Shown: in pieces, positions 19,121 to 27,036 of the stretch
How the letters are laid out: every line of letters begins with the position of its first letter
How positions within the stretch are numbered: the first letter of the stretch is position 1
Source of the DNA: Minwuia sp.
GTDB lineage: Bacteria > Pseudomonadota > Alphaproteobacteria > Minwuiales > Minwuiaceae
DNA length: 64,000 bases
Assembly (NCBI GenBank): GCA_029210175.1
Contig: JARGPL010000027.1
Location: 124,001 to 188,000, forward strand
Direction of reading: 5' to 3'
Position numbers and translations under genes: made by a program
The notes under the pieces: generated by a model
What the model was told of the DNA's origin: nothing
Database searches by the model: none
What the model saw: only the letters and a program-made list of their open reading frames with translations

Positions 19121-19205
19121 GGTCAGGGAAATCGGTTGGGAAACCACGGTAATTTGGATTTTTCCAAACGAAGAGTTACCCCGTCGACTTCGGTCGGCGG
19201 GGGAT
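19121..19205 (+). ncRNA. tracrRNA for the type II-C Cas9 (core)
   Basis: Positions 19125-19149 form an anti-repeat. Reading from 19150 back, it pairs with the repeat GCCGTGGTTTCCC over 13 positions (first pair G-U), then one mismatch, one G-U, and about ten further pairs with CCGATTTCCCT. The anti-repeat is followed by AA and two perfect hairpins: TTTGGA-TTTT-TCCAAA (19153-19168), placed like the nexus, and a 10-bp stem 19179-19188/19193-19202 closed by a TTCG tetraloop with one G-U pair. This is the standard order anti-repeat, nexus, 3' stem. The hairpins lie downstream only if transcription is plus, which sets the crRNA strand. The 3' end is uncertain: no T-run follows the second stem, and termination may occur at the hairpin at 19246. 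Confidence 0.88.
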
Positions 19206-19245
19206 CTCCTTATTCACCAACCGTTTGCAGCACATTTGAGATGAT

Positions 19246-19276
19246 GACAGGGCAGATTCTGCTCTGTCCCTTTCTC
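19246..19276 (+). terminator. Possible tracrRNA terminator
   Basis: A 10-bp stem GACAGGGCAG / CTGCTCTGTC (one G-U pair) with an ATT loop, followed by CCTTTCTC. It is the first hairpin with a T-rich tail downstream of the tracrRNA core. The T-tract is weak, so this is a modest call. Confidence 0.4.
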
Positions 19277-19488
19277 GACCAGACCGTCCTTGGGTTCAGA
19301 CCACAAGCTGGACTCGGCTCAATTGCTGGAGGCTGCGATCACTGCATCGCTGCTCTGGCAGCGAAAGCGGTCGAGACACATCCGTGCAGCATCAGACCCG
19401 TTGTCCTGTTCGCTTGTTGCGACACATTGGTACGCCATCACTGTCCGGAAACAGGCAACCATACCGCTCCATCAGGTTACGGAACGGT
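19277..19488. other. Intergenic region between tracrRNA and DEAD-box gene
   Basis: About 210 bp with no recognisable gene, repeat or RNA. Open frames here are short, lack ribosome-binding sites and resemble nothing known to me. No further CRISPR repeat copies were seen. Confidence 0.5.
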
Positions 19489-21243
19489 TCAGGCAGCGTC
19501 GCTGGATTCGGAGTCTGAATTGACGCGCAGCGGGCGGAGCAGGAATGCCGGGACATGATCGCCCAGGCCCACCGGCGTATCGCCGTCATCGCGACGGTTG
19601 CGGTTGCCGGAACGGCTGCGGGGCGCGCGGGCCGGGCGGCCTGACTCGGGGCCATCCCCTGACGGCACGCGGGCTGCCTGTCGATCCGAAGACCTGACCG
19701 GGGCCGCCTCTGCTGCAGGGGGGGTATCTGCCCTGGCCGCCTTGTCGACAGTTTCCGCCTTGTCGCCCGTTTCCGACTTGTCGACAGTTTCCGCCTTGTC
19801 GACAGTTTCCGCCTTGTCGCCCGTTTCCGCCTTGTCGGCCTTGGCCGAACGACGGGGTGCGCGTTTGCGCGGTGTCTTTGGCGCAGCTTCCTGGGTGGTA
19901 TCGGCGTCTGTCCCGACAGCCTCGGCGGCGGTCGGTGCGGCCTCTTTCCCTGCTTCCGCTTCTGCGTCCGCATCCTTCGGCTTCGCAGACCGACGGGCGC
20001 GACGGGGCTTCTTTTCCTTCGGCGCATCTTCTGCAGACGGCACGTCACCTTCATCGGCGGCAGCGTCCTTCGGAACAGCCGCCGGTTTCGGTGCCGACTT
20101 CGATGCCGGCGCGGTCTTCTTGCCGAATCCCTCGATCTCGATGTGATTGATGTTGCCACCGATCAGCTTCTGGATCGCATCCAGCGACTTGGTTTCCTTG
20201 GCAGTGGCGAGCATGAAGGTACGGCCCTTCATGCCAGCGCGCCCTGTACGACCGATGCGATGGATATAGTCTTCGGCGTGGAACGGCACATCGAAGTTGA
20301 ACACGTGGCTCAGCCCCTGAATGTCGATGCCACGGGCCGCCACATCGGAGCAGACCATGATTTTGGCCTGATCGGACTTGAACTTTTCCAGCGTTGCCAT
20401 GCGGTCCAGCTGGTCCATGTCACCATGCAGGGCCACGGCATCGAAGCCATGCTTCAGCATCGACTTGTGCAGCATCTTCACGTCGGACTTCCGATTGCAG
20501 AAGATCAGCGCGTTGCGGATGTTCTCCTGCGCGATCAACGCCCGCAGGGCATCGCGCTTGTCACGCTCGTCAAGTATCGTGATGTACTGTTCAACCGTTG
20601 CCGCAGTGGATGTGGGCGGTGCCACTTCCACTTCACGCGGATCGACCAGGAACTTGTCAGCCAGCTTGCGAATCGACGGCGGCATGGTGGCCGAGAAGAA
20701 AAGCGTCTGACGGCGCGGCGGCAGGCAGGACACGATCCGTTCGACATCAGGCATAAAGCCCATGTCCATCATGCGATCCGCCTCGTCGATGACGAAGAAC
20801 TGGATCTGGCTCAGCATCATGCGGCCGCGATCGAACAGATCAAGCAGCCGACCCGGGGTGGCGATGATGATGTCGCAGGTGCCGTCGAGTTCGGCCTCCT
20901 GCTCCTTCATGCCAAGGCCACCGATCAGCAGCGCCCGGGAAAGTTTCTGGTACTTGGTATACTTGTCGAAGCTGTCCGCCACCTGGGCAGCCAGTTCGCG
21001 CGTCGGTTCCAGCACGAGTGCGCGCGGCATGCGCGGCTTCGACCGGCCCTGGGCCATGACGTCGATCATCGGCAGCAGGAACGCAGCGGTCTTGCCGGTG
21101 CCCGTTTGCGCCGTGCCGAGCAGGTCCTTGCCCATCAGCACATGCGGAATGGACTTCTGCTGAATCGGAGTGGCAGTTTCATACCCCTCCTCGGAAATTG
21201 CCTTACAGACCTCGTCACTCAGACCCAGGTCCTGAAATGTCAT
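19489..21243 (-). CDS. DEAD-box ATP-dependent RNA helicase (RhlE-like)
   Basis: RNA helicase of about 584 residues from the ATG at 21243 (MTFQDLGLSDEVCKAI). The frame is open up to 22125 but that part is antisense to the hydrolase gene and not helicase-like. Motifs: Q motif TPIQQKSIP, Walker A AQTGTGKT (45-52), PTRELA (80-85), DEAD at 153-156, SATMP, and HRIGRTGRAGMKG (motif VI). The core ends near residue 380. The remaining 200 residues are a disordered Lys/Ala/Glu-rich tail carrying a hexapeptide repeat (DKAETV/G) and ending RSRSGNRNRRDDGD, a likely RNA-binding or assembly tail. The RhlE group acts in rRNA maturation or RNA turnover; the exact role is not assignable. Confidence 0.92.
   Translation of the reverse strand: MTFQDLGLSDEVCKAISEEGYETATPIQQKSIPHVLMGKDLLGTAQTGTGKTAAFLLPMIDVMAQGRSKPRMPRALVLEPTRELAAQVADSFDKYTKYQKLSRALLIGGLGMKEQEAELDGTCDIIIATPGRLLDLFDRGRMMLSQIQFFVIDEADRMMDMGFMPDVERIVSCLPPRRQTLFFSATMPPSIRKLADKFLVDPREVEVAPPTSTAATVEQYITILDERDKRDALRALIAQENIRNALIFCNRKSDVKMLHKSMLKHGFDAVALHGDMDQLDRMATLEKFKSDQAKIMVCSDVAARGIDIQGLSHVFNFDVPFHAEDYIHRIGRTGRAGMKGRTFMLATAKETKSLDAIQKLIGGNINHIEIEGFGKKTAPASKSAPKPAAVPKDAAADEGDVPSAEDAPKEKKPRRARRSAKPKDADAEAEAGKEAAPTAAEAVGTDADTTQEAAPKTPRKRAPRRSAKADKAETGDKAETVDKAETVDKSETGDKAETVDKAARADTPPAAEAAPVRSSDRQAARVPSGDGPESGRPARAPRSRSGNRNRRDDGDTPVGLGDHVPAFLLRPLRVNSDSESSDAA
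19741..19838 (-). repeat. 18-bp coding tandem repeat in helicase tail
   Basis: Five near-identical 18-bp units, CTTGTCGACAGTTTCCGC and variants with CGCCCG, start at 19741, 19759, 19777, 19795 and 19813, with a partial sixth. On the coding strand they give D-K-A-E-T-V/G repeats. Length variation by slippage would keep the frame. Confidence 0.85.
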
Positions 21244-21489
21244 TGCGCTAATGTGCGTGCTCCCGTTGGGATTTTGCATCTGATGGTGATACGTCGGGTT
21301 CCGCCTGCGTTTCCGTACTTCATCGCTCTCGGATCCGGGGCCTGAACAGTGTCCAATTCTTTGACGACAGTACCATGACACGTCAGATGCTTGTCGTCTG
21401 ACTTTGGGGGAAGTACTGAAGGTGAGGTGCCCTGTCAATCGCGAACACTGTGTTCGGGGTGTGGCGTGTCCGCACGGCTGGAGTATTTC

Positions 21490-22188
21490 ATGACCCGACA
21501 AGACCTGCTTCTCATCCCCGGCCTGCTCTGTACCCGACAGCTTTGGGAACCCCAGATCGAGGCACTGGCGGACAGAGCCAGGATCGCGGTCGCAGATCAC
21601 ACGCGCGATGACACCATTGCGGCCATCGCGCGCCGCATCCTGGATACCGCTCCGGCAACCTTCGCGCTGGCGGGCCTGTCCATGGGCGGCTACATCGCCT
21701 TCGAGATCTGGCGACAGGCACCTGAACGGGTCGAACGCATTGCCCTGATGGACACCCGCGCCAGCAAGGACACGGACGCGGAAACCATCCGGCGCAAGGA
21801 TCTGCTGGCCCTGGTGGATCAGGGGCGTTTCAACGGCATTCATGACCGGTTGATCCCGCTGTTCGTGCATGCCGACCGGCTGGACGACGACGCCCTGCTC
21901 GGCAGCATCCGCCAGATGGCGGAGGACACCGGCAAGGATGGCTTCGTGCGCCAGACCCGGGCGTTGATGGCGCGCCAGTCTGCGCATGACGTCTGTCAAA
22001 GCATCGATGTTCCGGCCCTGGCGCTTTGCGGGCGGCAGGACGCCCTGACCCCCCTTGAGATGCATGAGGAAATGGCTGACCTGATCCCCGGTGCCCGGCT
22101 TGCAGTGATCGAGGATTGCGGTCACCTGTCGACCCTGGAGAAGCCGGAAGCGGTCACTGCCGAAATGCGCACCTGGATGGATGCCTAG
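21490..22188 (+). CDS. Alpha/beta-hydrolase fold esterase or lactonase-like protein
   Basis: A 232-residue soluble hydrolase. The start MTRQDLLLIPGLLCTRQLWEPQ is at 21490; the in-frame upstream ATG at 21391 adds a Cys-rich non-conserved leader. Visible: oxyanion LLLIPGLLCTRQLW, nucleophile elbow GLSMGGYIAFEIW (Ser about 89), the acid in LCGRQDALTPLEMHEEM, and the catalytic His in VIEDCGHLSTLEKPEAV. This is the full canonical triad of the 3-oxoadipate enol-lactonase/RsbQ-like group; the substrate is unknown. It diverges from the DEAD-box gene with about 250 bp between start codons. Confidence 0.86.
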   Translation: MTRQDLLLIPGLLCTRQLWEPQIEALADRARIAVADHTRDDTIAAIARRILDTAPATFALAGLSMGGYIAFEIWRQAPERVERIALMDTRASKDTDAETIRRKDLLALVDQGRFNGIHDRLIPLFVHADRLDDDALLGSIRQMAEDTGKDGFVRQTRALMARQSAHDVCQSIDVPALALCGRQDALTPLEMHEEMADLIPGARLAVIEDCGHLSTLEKPEAVTAEMRTWMDA

Positions 22189-22435
22189 ATCGCCCCACTG
22201 CTGGATTGCATCACCAGCCCGCTCCCGTCATTTGATGGACAGATCCAGAACAGCCGGATGCCGAAACCGGGGCCGGATCCTGTCCGTTTGACCTGAAACG
22301 GGCTTTCTGGCCAGAAACCTGAGGTTTTTCGAGATTCCGTTGGCCATTGCCGCTTGATCGGCGCTAGTAAACGAGGGAACAGTTAAGCGTCGCTGAAAGC
22401 GCGACGATTCGGACCTGCCCGGAGCAGTAAACGGC

Positions 22436-23299
22436 GTGCGTCGTTCAAACAAACCACTGGCCACCCGCATGGCAAGCCCGCTCGGCCTGCTGTTCAACCG
22501 GTTCGCGTTCGCGTTCCTGCTGGCGCTCGGCCTGACCCTGCTGGTTGCCGGTCGTTCCGGGATCGGCCCGGTCGAGCAGGTGCGCACGGGTCTGCTGGAT
22601 ATCCTCGCCCCGGTCCTCAACGTGATTTCGCGCCCCGTGTCCGCCGTCAATGACCTGGCAACGGAGATCGAACAGCTGTCGCGGGTCTATGACGAGAATG
22701 CCCGGCTGCGTGAAGAGAACGCGCGCCTGCTGCACTGGCAGAACGCGGCGCGGTCACTGGAACGCGACAATGCGCAGTACCGCCGGCTGCTGAATGTCCG
22801 CGCCCGGTCCGACGTCACCTACATCACCGCGCGCGTCGTCGGGGAATCAGGTGGCCCGTTCGTGAAGACCCTGCTGCTGGCTGCGGGGCAGCGGGACGGG
22901 GTGGAAGCCAATCAGGCCGTGGTCAGTGAACTCGGACTGGTAGGCCGGATCACCGAGGCGGGGCGCAACGCCGCGCGCATCCTGCTGATCACCGACCTGA
23001 ACAGCCGCATTCCGGTGATGCTGGAGAGTGATCGGCGGCGTGCCATCCTGTCGGGCGACAACAGCGGTCGTCCCCTGCTTGCCTTCCTGGAGGCGGAGGC
23101 CGTTGTCCGCCCGGGCGACCGTGTGGTCACCAGCGGCCACGGGGGCCTGTTGCCGCCGGGTCTGGTGGTTGGCGTCGTGTCTTCCGTCGCCGACGGTCAG
23201 GTCAGGTTGCGTCCGTTTGTCGACCTTGGTCGGCTGGAACGGGTGAATGTCCTGCGCTATCGCCGCCCGGAACTGGGAAGCGAGCGGGACGGACCATGA
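22436..23299 (+). CDS. mreC: Rod shape-determining protein MreC
   Basis: Periplasmic scaffold of the elongasome, linking MreB/RodZ, MreD and PBP2. The 287-residue protein has one N-terminal membrane helix (FAFAFLLALGLTLLVAGR, about 22-40), a coiled-coil (EIEQLSRVYDENARLREENARLL, about 82-104), and the two beta-barrel domains with GLVGRITEAGRNAARILLITDLNSRIPV and RPGDRVVTSGHGGLLPPGLVVGVV. The start is GTG at 22436 with GGAG about 11 bases upstream. It overlaps mreD by 4 bp. The usual upstream neighbour mreB is absent; an unrelated hydrolase is there instead. Confidence 0.94.
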   Translation: MRRSNKPLATRMASPLGLLFNRFAFAFLLALGLTLLVAGRSGIGPVEQVRTGLLDILAPVLNVISRPVSAVNDLATEIEQLSRVYDENARLREENARLLHWQNAARSLERDNAQYRRLLNVRARSDVTYITARVVGESGGPFVKTLLLAAGQRDGVEANQAVVSELGLVGRITEAGRNAARILLITDLNSRIPVMLESDRRRAILSGDNSGRPLLAFLEAEAVVRPGDRVVTSGHGGLLPPGLVVGVVSSVADGQVRLRPFVDLGRLERVNVLRYRRPELGSERDGP

Positions 23300-23859
23300 A
23301 GAGCCGTCGCAGGAAGTCGAGCGCACGACGGGCCGGCGACGGGCCAGGCCTGTCGCAGCTTGGCCTCTGGCGTCTGGGCATGGCGATTCCGGGTCTGATA
23401 TCGGTCATGCTGGTCATGCTGGGCAGCCTGCCCATCGGCGTGCCGTTCCTCGGCCCCATGCTGCCGGCCTTCGGCCTGATTGCCGTGCATGTCTTCGCCC
23501 TGCAGCGCCCGGACCTGATGCCCCACTGGCTGGCATTCGCCCTCGGTCTGCTGACCGATCTGCTGTCGGGTGGTCCGCTGGGTCTGACCGCGCTTGTGTT
23601 CCTGGGTGTGCAGGTGCTGTCCGCCAGTCAGCGACGGGTTCTGATCGGGCGGCCATTCCTGCTGGGCTGGGCCGTGTTCGCGCTGATTGCCCTGGCTGCA
23701 GCGGTGGTTTCATGGCTCATCGCCTGCGCCTACTTCCTCGACATCGTCAATCCAGCGGCGGCCCTGCTGCAGGTGGCCATCACCGTGACCCTGTTCCCGC
23801 TGATTGCCGCACCCCTGTTGCTGCTCAGCCATCGCATGACGGGACAGGCCTATGCCTGA
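23296..23859 (+). CDS. mreD: Rod shape-determining membrane protein MreD
   Basis: 187 residues with about five to six hydrophobic helices after a basic N-terminus (MKSRRRKSSARRAGDG). GLISVMLVMLGSLPIGVPFLGPMLPAFGLIAVHVF and the PDLMPHWLAFALGLLTDLLSGGPLGLTALVFL stretch match MreD (the conserved GLLxDLLSGxPLG). The ATG overlaps the mreC stop (ATGA), so the two are coupled. MreD works with MreC in recruiting PBP2/RodA. Confidence 0.92.
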   Translation: MKSRRRKSSARRAGDGPGLSQLGLWRLGMAIPGLISVMLVMLGSLPIGVPFLGPMLPAFGLIAVHVFALQRPDLMPHWLAFALGLLTDLLSGGPLGLTALVFLGVQVLSASQRRVLIGRPFLLGWAVFALIALAAAVVSWLIACAYFLDIVNPAAALLQVAITVTLFPLIAAPLLLLSHRMTGQAYA

Positions 23860-23886
23860 CCGGACCACACATGATGGGGCCGATTC

Positions 23887-25752
23887 ATGAGGGGGCGCGT
23901 CGAAAAGGCCCGCTATCCGGTGTTCACCCGCCGCGCCCTGATGCTTGGCGGCATGAAGGCCGCGCTGTTCGCGGCCCTGGGTGCGCGCATGTACTACCTG
24001 CAGGTCGTCGAAGGCGATCAGTATCGCATGCAGGCCGACGAGAACCGCATCAACCTGGCCCTGCTGGCCCCGCCGCGCGGGCGCATTCTTGACCGTCGGA
24101 GCGTGCCGGTGGCAACGAACCGGCAGAATTTCCGCGTCCTGATCGTGCCGGAGCAGACCGGATCGCTGGAAGAGACGCTGGACCGGCTGCATCGCATCGT
24201 CCCGGTCAGCGACCAGACCCGCGCGCGCGTGCTGCGCGATGCCAAGCGCAAGCGCAGTTTCGTGCCGATCTCAGTGGTCGACAACCTGACCTGGGAGGAA
24301 TTCGCCAGGATCAATATCCGCAGCCCCGACCTGCCCGGCATCCAGCTCGACGTCGGACAGACCCGTGACTACCCCTTTGGCCCCTATCTGGGACATACGG
24401 TCGGCTATGTCGGCCCGGTCAGCGAGAAGGATCTCAAGGACGGGGACGGCGACCCCTTGCTGGAACTGCCGGGTTTCCGAACGGGGCGGCGCGGGCTGGA
24501 ACGCAGTCAGGAAACCACGTTGCGCGGCGCTGCCGGGAACCAGCGGGTGGAGGTCAATGCCTTCGGTCGCGTGATCCGGGAACTGTCGCGGACGGAGGGG
24601 CGCCCCGGCACCGACATTCACCTGACCATCGACGCCCGGCTGCAGCGCGCCGCCACCCAGGCCCTGCGTCCGGAGAGTGGGGCGGCGGTGGTGATGGACA
24701 TCCACAATGGCGACATCCTCGCCATGGCGTCGACGCCTGGCTTCGATCCCAATTCCTTCAACGTCGGCATCGGCACGCGGGAATGGCAGCGCTTGTTGAA
24801 CAACAGCCGCAAACCCCTGACCGACAAGACGATCGCCGGGCGCTACCCCCCCGGGTCCACGTTCAAGATGGTCGTGGCGCTGGCTGCGATGGAGGCCAAT
24901 GTCGCCGGTGCTGCCCACCGGGTCTTCTGCAATGGCAAGTATGTGCTGGGCAATCACACGTTCCATTGCTGGAAACGCTGGGGGCACGGCTGGATGAACC
25001 TGGACGATGCCCTGACACAGAGCTGCGATGTCTATTTCTATGACGTCGCCCGCCGCGTTGGCGTCGAGAAGATTGCGGCCATGGCTGAACGGCTGGGGAT
25101 GGGCCAGACACTGCTGCCCGAACTGCCGGGCGAAAAGGCCGGACTGGTGCCGAACCCGGCCTGGAAGGAAGGGGCGATCGGTGAGGCCTGGCAGGGCGGC
25201 GAAACGCTGATCCTCGGCATCGGCCAGGGCTATCTGCTGGCGACGCCCCTGCAGCTGGCCACCATGACCGCCCGGCTGGCCAATGGGGAGCGCGCGGTGA
25301 CCCCGCGGCTTGTCTTTGGCGATGGCCCGGATGTGGAGGCACCGCCCCTGGGCATCTCGCAGGATGCGTTGCGCGAGGTTCAGCGTGGCATGAACCATGT
25401 GGTCAACGGCGAACGCGGTACTGCCCGTGCCCACAAGATCAGGGAAAACGGCTGGACCATGGCGGGCAAGACCGGCACGGCGCAGGTCCGGCGCATCAGC
25501 AGGGCGGAACGCGAAACCGGTGTGCTGAAGAATGAGGATATCGAGTGGCGCACCCGTGACCATGCCCTGTTCGTGGCCTACGCCCCGGTGGAGAAACCCC
25601 GCTACGCCCTGTCCGTGATCATCGAACATGGTGGCAGCGGTTCGTCAGCCGCCGCCCCCGTGGCGCGGGAAATCATGCTCGCGGCACTGGAACTCGACCC
25701 CGCATCGCAACGCCCGCGCCGCGTTGCTGCCGCGTCGGAAAGGGAGGGCTGA
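23887..25752 (+). CDS. mrdA: Penicillin-binding protein 2 (elongation transpeptidase)
   Basis: Class B PBP of 621 residues, cross-links lateral-wall peptidoglycan with RodA. It has an N-terminal membrane anchor (LMLGGMKAALFAALGARMYYLQV, about 18-40), then PPRGRILDR, the dimerisation domain with DLPGIQLDVGQTRDYPFGPYLGHTVGYVG, and the transpeptidase domain with nucleophile S324 in PPGSTFKM, the second motif as SCD in ALTQSCDVYFYD, and KTGT in MAGKTGTAQV. All motifs are intact and length is normal. It lies 27 bp after mreD and 3 bp before rodA. Confidence 0.96.
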   Translation: MRGRVEKARYPVFTRRALMLGGMKAALFAALGARMYYLQVVEGDQYRMQADENRINLALLAPPRGRILDRRSVPVATNRQNFRVLIVPEQTGSLEETLDRLHRIVPVSDQTRARVLRDAKRKRSFVPISVVDNLTWEEFARINIRSPDLPGIQLDVGQTRDYPFGPYLGHTVGYVGPVSEKDLKDGDGDPLLELPGFRTGRRGLERSQETTLRGAAGNQRVEVNAFGRVIRELSRTEGRPGTDIHLTIDARLQRAATQALRPESGAAVVMDIHNGDILAMASTPGFDPNSFNVGIGTREWQRLLNNSRKPLTDKTIAGRYPPGSTFKMVVALAAMEANVAGAAHRVFCNGKYVLGNHTFHCWKRWGHGWMNLDDALTQSCDVYFYDVARRVGVEKIAAMAERLGMGQTLLPELPGEKAGLVPNPAWKEGAIGEAWQGGETLILGIGQGYLLATPLQLATMTARLANGERAVTPRLVFGDGPDVEAPPLGISQDALREVQRGMNHVVNGERGTARAHKIRENGWTMAGKTGTAQVRRISRAERETGVLKNEDIEWRTRDHALFVAYAPVEKPRYALSVIIEHGGSGSSAAAPVAREIMLAALELDPASQRPRRVAAASEREG

Positions 25753-25755
25753 GCC

Positions 25756-26895
25756 ATGGCCATGAGCTATCGCAACGACCCGAACGACCTCCGCCTCGGC
25801 CAGAAACTGATGGCACTGAACTGGGGTCTGGTGCTGTTGATCGCACTGACGTCCTCGGTCGGCTTCGCCATGCTCTATTCGGCTGCGGGCGGGGATATCC
25901 AGCCCTGGGCCAGCCGTCAGATGATCCGTTTCGGCGCGGGCGCGTTCATGATGCTGACCATCGCGCTGATCGATATCCGGTTCTGGATGCGCTGGGCCTA
26001 CCTGATCTACGGCATTGCACTGGCGCTGCTGGTCGCTGTCGAATTCGTTGGCATGACCGGCATGGGTGCCACCCGCTGGATCAGCCTCGGGTTCTTCAAC
26101 CTGCAGCCGTCCGAGATCATGAAGATCGCGCTGGTGCTGGCGCTGGCCCGCTATTTCCACGGCCTGTCGCTGGATGACACCGGGCGCATCGGTTATCTGC
26201 TGCCTCCGCTGGCCCTGATCGGCATGCCGACCCTGCTGGTGCTGAAACAGCCCGATCTGGGTACCGCACTGCTGCTCGCCGCCGGTGGGTCCATCGTGCT
26301 GTTCCTCGCCGGGGTCCGGCTGTGGAAATTCGCGCTGGCACTGGCTGCGGCCCTGGCCGCCCTGCCCATCGCCTGGTCGCAACTGCATGAGTACCAGAAA
26401 GGTCGGATCATGACCTTCCTGAACCCGGAGGACGACCCCCTGGGCGCCGGATACCACATCATGCAGTCCAAGATCGCGCTCGGGTCCGGCGGCGTCTCCG
26501 GCAAGGGCTTTCTGGAAGGCACGCAGAGCCACCTGAACTTCCTGCCCGAAATGCGCACCGACTTCATCTTCACGATGCTGGCGGAGGAATTCGGCATGAT
26601 CGGCGGACTGGCGCTGATGGGCCTCTATATCCTGATCCTGATCTACGCCTATGCCATCGGCTTCCGGTCACGCCATCAGTTCGGACGGCTGGTCGCGCTG
26701 GGTATCGCGACCACGTTCTTCCTCTACATCTTCATCAACATCGGCATGGTCACCGGCATCCTGCCGGTTGTCGGCGTGCCCCTGCCGCTGATTTCCTATG
26801 GCGGCACGGCCATGCTGACCCTGCTGATCGGCTTCGGGCTGGTGCTGTCGGTGTCCATCCATCGCGGCGTGGATATCCCCCGCAGCAGCGGTTGA
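25756..26895 (+). CDS. mrdB: Peptidoglycan glycosyltransferase RodA (MrdB)
   Basis: SEDS-family polymerase of 379 residues with about ten membrane helices. SEDS signatures: GATRWISLGFFNLQPSEIMKIALVLALARYFH, LLVLKQPDLGTALLLAAGG, the loop MQSKIALGSGGVSGKGFLEGTQSHLNFLPEMRTDFIFTMLAEEFG, and NIGMVTGILPVVGVPLPLISYGGTAMLT near the C-terminus. It forms the functional pair with PBP2, with which it is transcribed. Confidence 0.96.
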   Translation: MAMSYRNDPNDLRLGQKLMALNWGLVLLIALTSSVGFAMLYSAAGGDIQPWASRQMIRFGAGAFMMLTIALIDIRFWMRWAYLIYGIALALLVAVEFVGMTGMGATRWISLGFFNLQPSEIMKIALVLALARYFHGLSLDDTGRIGYLLPPLALIGMPTLLVLKQPDLGTALLLAAGGSIVLFLAGVRLWKFALALAAALAALPIAWSQLHEYQKGRIMTFLNPEDDPLGAGYHIMQSKIALGSGGVSGKGFLEGTQSHLNFLPEMRTDFIFTMLAEEFGMIGGLALMGLYILILIYAYAIGFRSRHQFGRLVALGIATTFFLYIFINIGMVTGILPVVGVPLPLISYGGTAMLTLLIGFGLVLSVSIHRGVDIPRSSG

Positions 26896-26961
26896 GCGGA
26901 TTGCTGCGCGGATCAGCGCTGCACGTGTCCGGCATGACAGTCGGAAAGGTACAACGCTGTC

Positions 26962-26986
26962 GCCCCGGGGTGCCGGACCCGGGGGC
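26962..26986 (+). terminator. GC-rich hairpin downstream of rodA
   Basis: GCCCCGGG (26962-26969) pairs with CCCGGGGGC (26978-26986, one bulged G) around a GTGCCGGA loop. No T-run follows, so rho-independent activity is doubtful. It separates the mre block from the liv operon. Confidence 0.35.
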
Positions 26987-27036
26987 AACATCACAAACGC
27001 TTGACGGGCATCTGAGAATCCAGCCAACTCGGGCGC

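Noticed and set aside
19277-19488. Possible transposase remnant beside the CRISPR locus
   Set aside because: Short frames only, no inverted repeats, no recognisable transposase motif.
21244-22125. N-terminal extension of the DEAD-box frame
   Set aside because: Antisense to the hydrolase gene, not helicase-like; the Q-motif start at 21243 fits the family.
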